Shown here: positions 32,188-32,874 of the stretch, piece after piece
How positions within the stretch are numbered: position 1 is the stretch's first letter
Layout of the letters: every line of letters begins with the position of its first letter
DNA from: CALGFH01 sp036003705
GTDB lineage: Bacteria > Actinomycetota > CALGFH01
NCBI GenBank assembly: GCA_036003705.1
Contig: DASYSE010000058.1
Span: forward strand, 1-32,874
Length of the DNA: 32,874 nucleotides
Direction: 5' to 3'
Translations under genes and position numbers: made by a program
The notes under the pieces: generated by a model
What the model was told of the DNA's origin: nothing
Seen by the model: only the letters and a program-made list of their open reading frames with translations
Databases searched by the model: none

Positions 32188-32874
32188 GTGGCCACCGAGA
32201 CGCTGACTCTGAAGGGGCTCGACCAGGAGGCGGTGACCGCCTGGTCGCGGGCCCTCGGCGACCCCGACTGGTTCCGCGCCCGCCGGCTGGAGGCGCTGGC
32301 CGCCCTCGGCAAGCTGGAACGGCCGAGCAACCGCGAGGAGGCCTGGCGCTTCACCGACCCCAAGCGCGCCGGTCTCGACCGCCACCCGATCCTGCGGTCC
32401 AGCGCTGACGCCGGCGCCACGGGCGCGGGCACGCGAGTGCTGGCCGCCGGCCATGGCGACGCCGCCCGAGGCGGCGACGTGGCCGGGACCGAGCTGGAGC
32501 CGGCCGGGCTGGTCGCCACCGTCGACGGCGCCACCGCCGGGGCGTTCCTGGACCCGGCCCTGGCCGAGCAGGGCGTGGTCCTCACCGACCTCGCCACCGC
32601 CCTGCGCGAGCACGCCGGCCTGGTCGAGCCGCGCTTCATGACCGCGGCGGCCCCGTTCGGCGAGGACTGGTTCCTGGCCCTGCACGCCACCCTGGTCACC
32701 GCCGGCGCGTTCCTGTACGTGCCGCGCGGGGTCGAGGTGGTGGCGCCGCTCGGCGCCCTGTACCGGCGCACCGGCGCCGGGGCGAGCTTCGCCCACACGC
32801 TGGTGGTGGTCGAGCCGGAGGCCTCGCTCACCCTGGTGCAGCAGCACGGCTCGCCGGAGGCGCTGGACGGGCGG
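32188..32874 (+). CDS. sufD: SufD, Fe-S cluster assembly protein, N-terminal part (cut by right edge)
   Basis: The open frame runs 229 codons to the end of the window. It starts GTG at 32188, 2 bp after the sufB stop, with GGGG just before it. The N-terminal helical part has LERPSNREEAWRFTDPKR, the REEWR(Y/F)T pattern of SufD N-termini. The beginning of the beta-helix core follows, with the segment GAFLYVPRGVEVVAPLGALY, which is typical of SufB/SufD. SufD partners SufB and SufC in the scaffold complex. sufC and a cysteine desulfurase are expected beyond the edge but are not visible. Confidence 0.9.
   Translation, partial: MATETLTLKGLDQEAVTAWSRALGDPDWFRARRLEALAALGKLERPSNREEAWRFTDPKRAGLDRHPILRSSADAGATGAGTRVLAAGHGDAARGGDVAGTELEPAGLVATVDGATAGAFLDPALAEQGVVLTDLATALREHAGLVEPRFMTAAAPFGEDWFLALHATLVTAGAFLYVPRGVEVVAPLGALYRRTGAGASFAHTLVVVEPEASLTLVQQHGSPEALDGR

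Overview
The window is high-GC DNA (about 70% or more by eye) with GTG and TTG starts, strong AGGAGG-type ribosome sites, and several starts directly behind a TANNNT box that look leaderless. An actinomycete-type AdnAB helicase-nuclease, a Ku/LigD pair, an MprAB-PepD-like signalling set, and a SufR-SufB-SufD operon with an intein in SufB point to Actinomycetota, probably a lineage remote from the well-studied genera. No rRNA, tRNA, CRISPR array, insertion sequence or phage gene was found.

Layout. 1-2774: start of a MoxR ATPase gene (cut by the left edge) behind a phased four-repeat operator, then a histidine kinase/response regulator pair, all on the minus strand. 2956-7500: divergent ligD and ku (bacterial NHEJ), with a GGDEF diguanylate cyclase gene 28 bp behind ku. 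7497-9884: a YbhN-type membrane protein and an M20 metallopeptidase. 10003-15558: a cyanophycin locus made of a CphA-like Mur ligase that lacks the ATP-grasp domain, a full cyanophycin synthetase (cphA) and cyanophycinase (cphB), the last two translationally coupled. 15622-19294: response regulator, histidine kinase and membrane-anchored HtrA protease, the same order as mprA-mprB-pepD of mycobacteria. 19295-19856: a non-coding stretch with a tandem repeat. 19857-20453: a thermonuclease-like lipoprotein. 20659-27743: adnA-adnB. 27871-28638: a short aldolase of the DapA/NanA superfamily. 28887-32874: SufR operator, sufR, sufB with a 359-residue intein, and the start of sufD (cut by the right edge).

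The genes cover double-strand break repair by two routes (NHEJ and AdnAB end resection), a nitrogen-storage polymer (cyanophycin synthesis and breakdown), envelope-stress signalling, and iron-sulfur cluster assembly with a self-regulating repressor.

Two points stand out. First, the cyanophycin locus has a second, G-domain-less CphA paralogue (N and M domains only) and a divergently transcribed M20 peptidase, which may form an extended or variant Asp-Arg polymer pathway. Second, six unrelated short tandem repeats (21, about 41, 47, about 48, 48 and 63 bp) have grown in this 33 kb. Three are in-frame expansions inside DNA-repair proteins (LigD, AdnA, AdnB), one of them between two helicase motifs of AdnB. 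Three are intergenic, one of them carrying the stop codon and tail of the aldolase gene.
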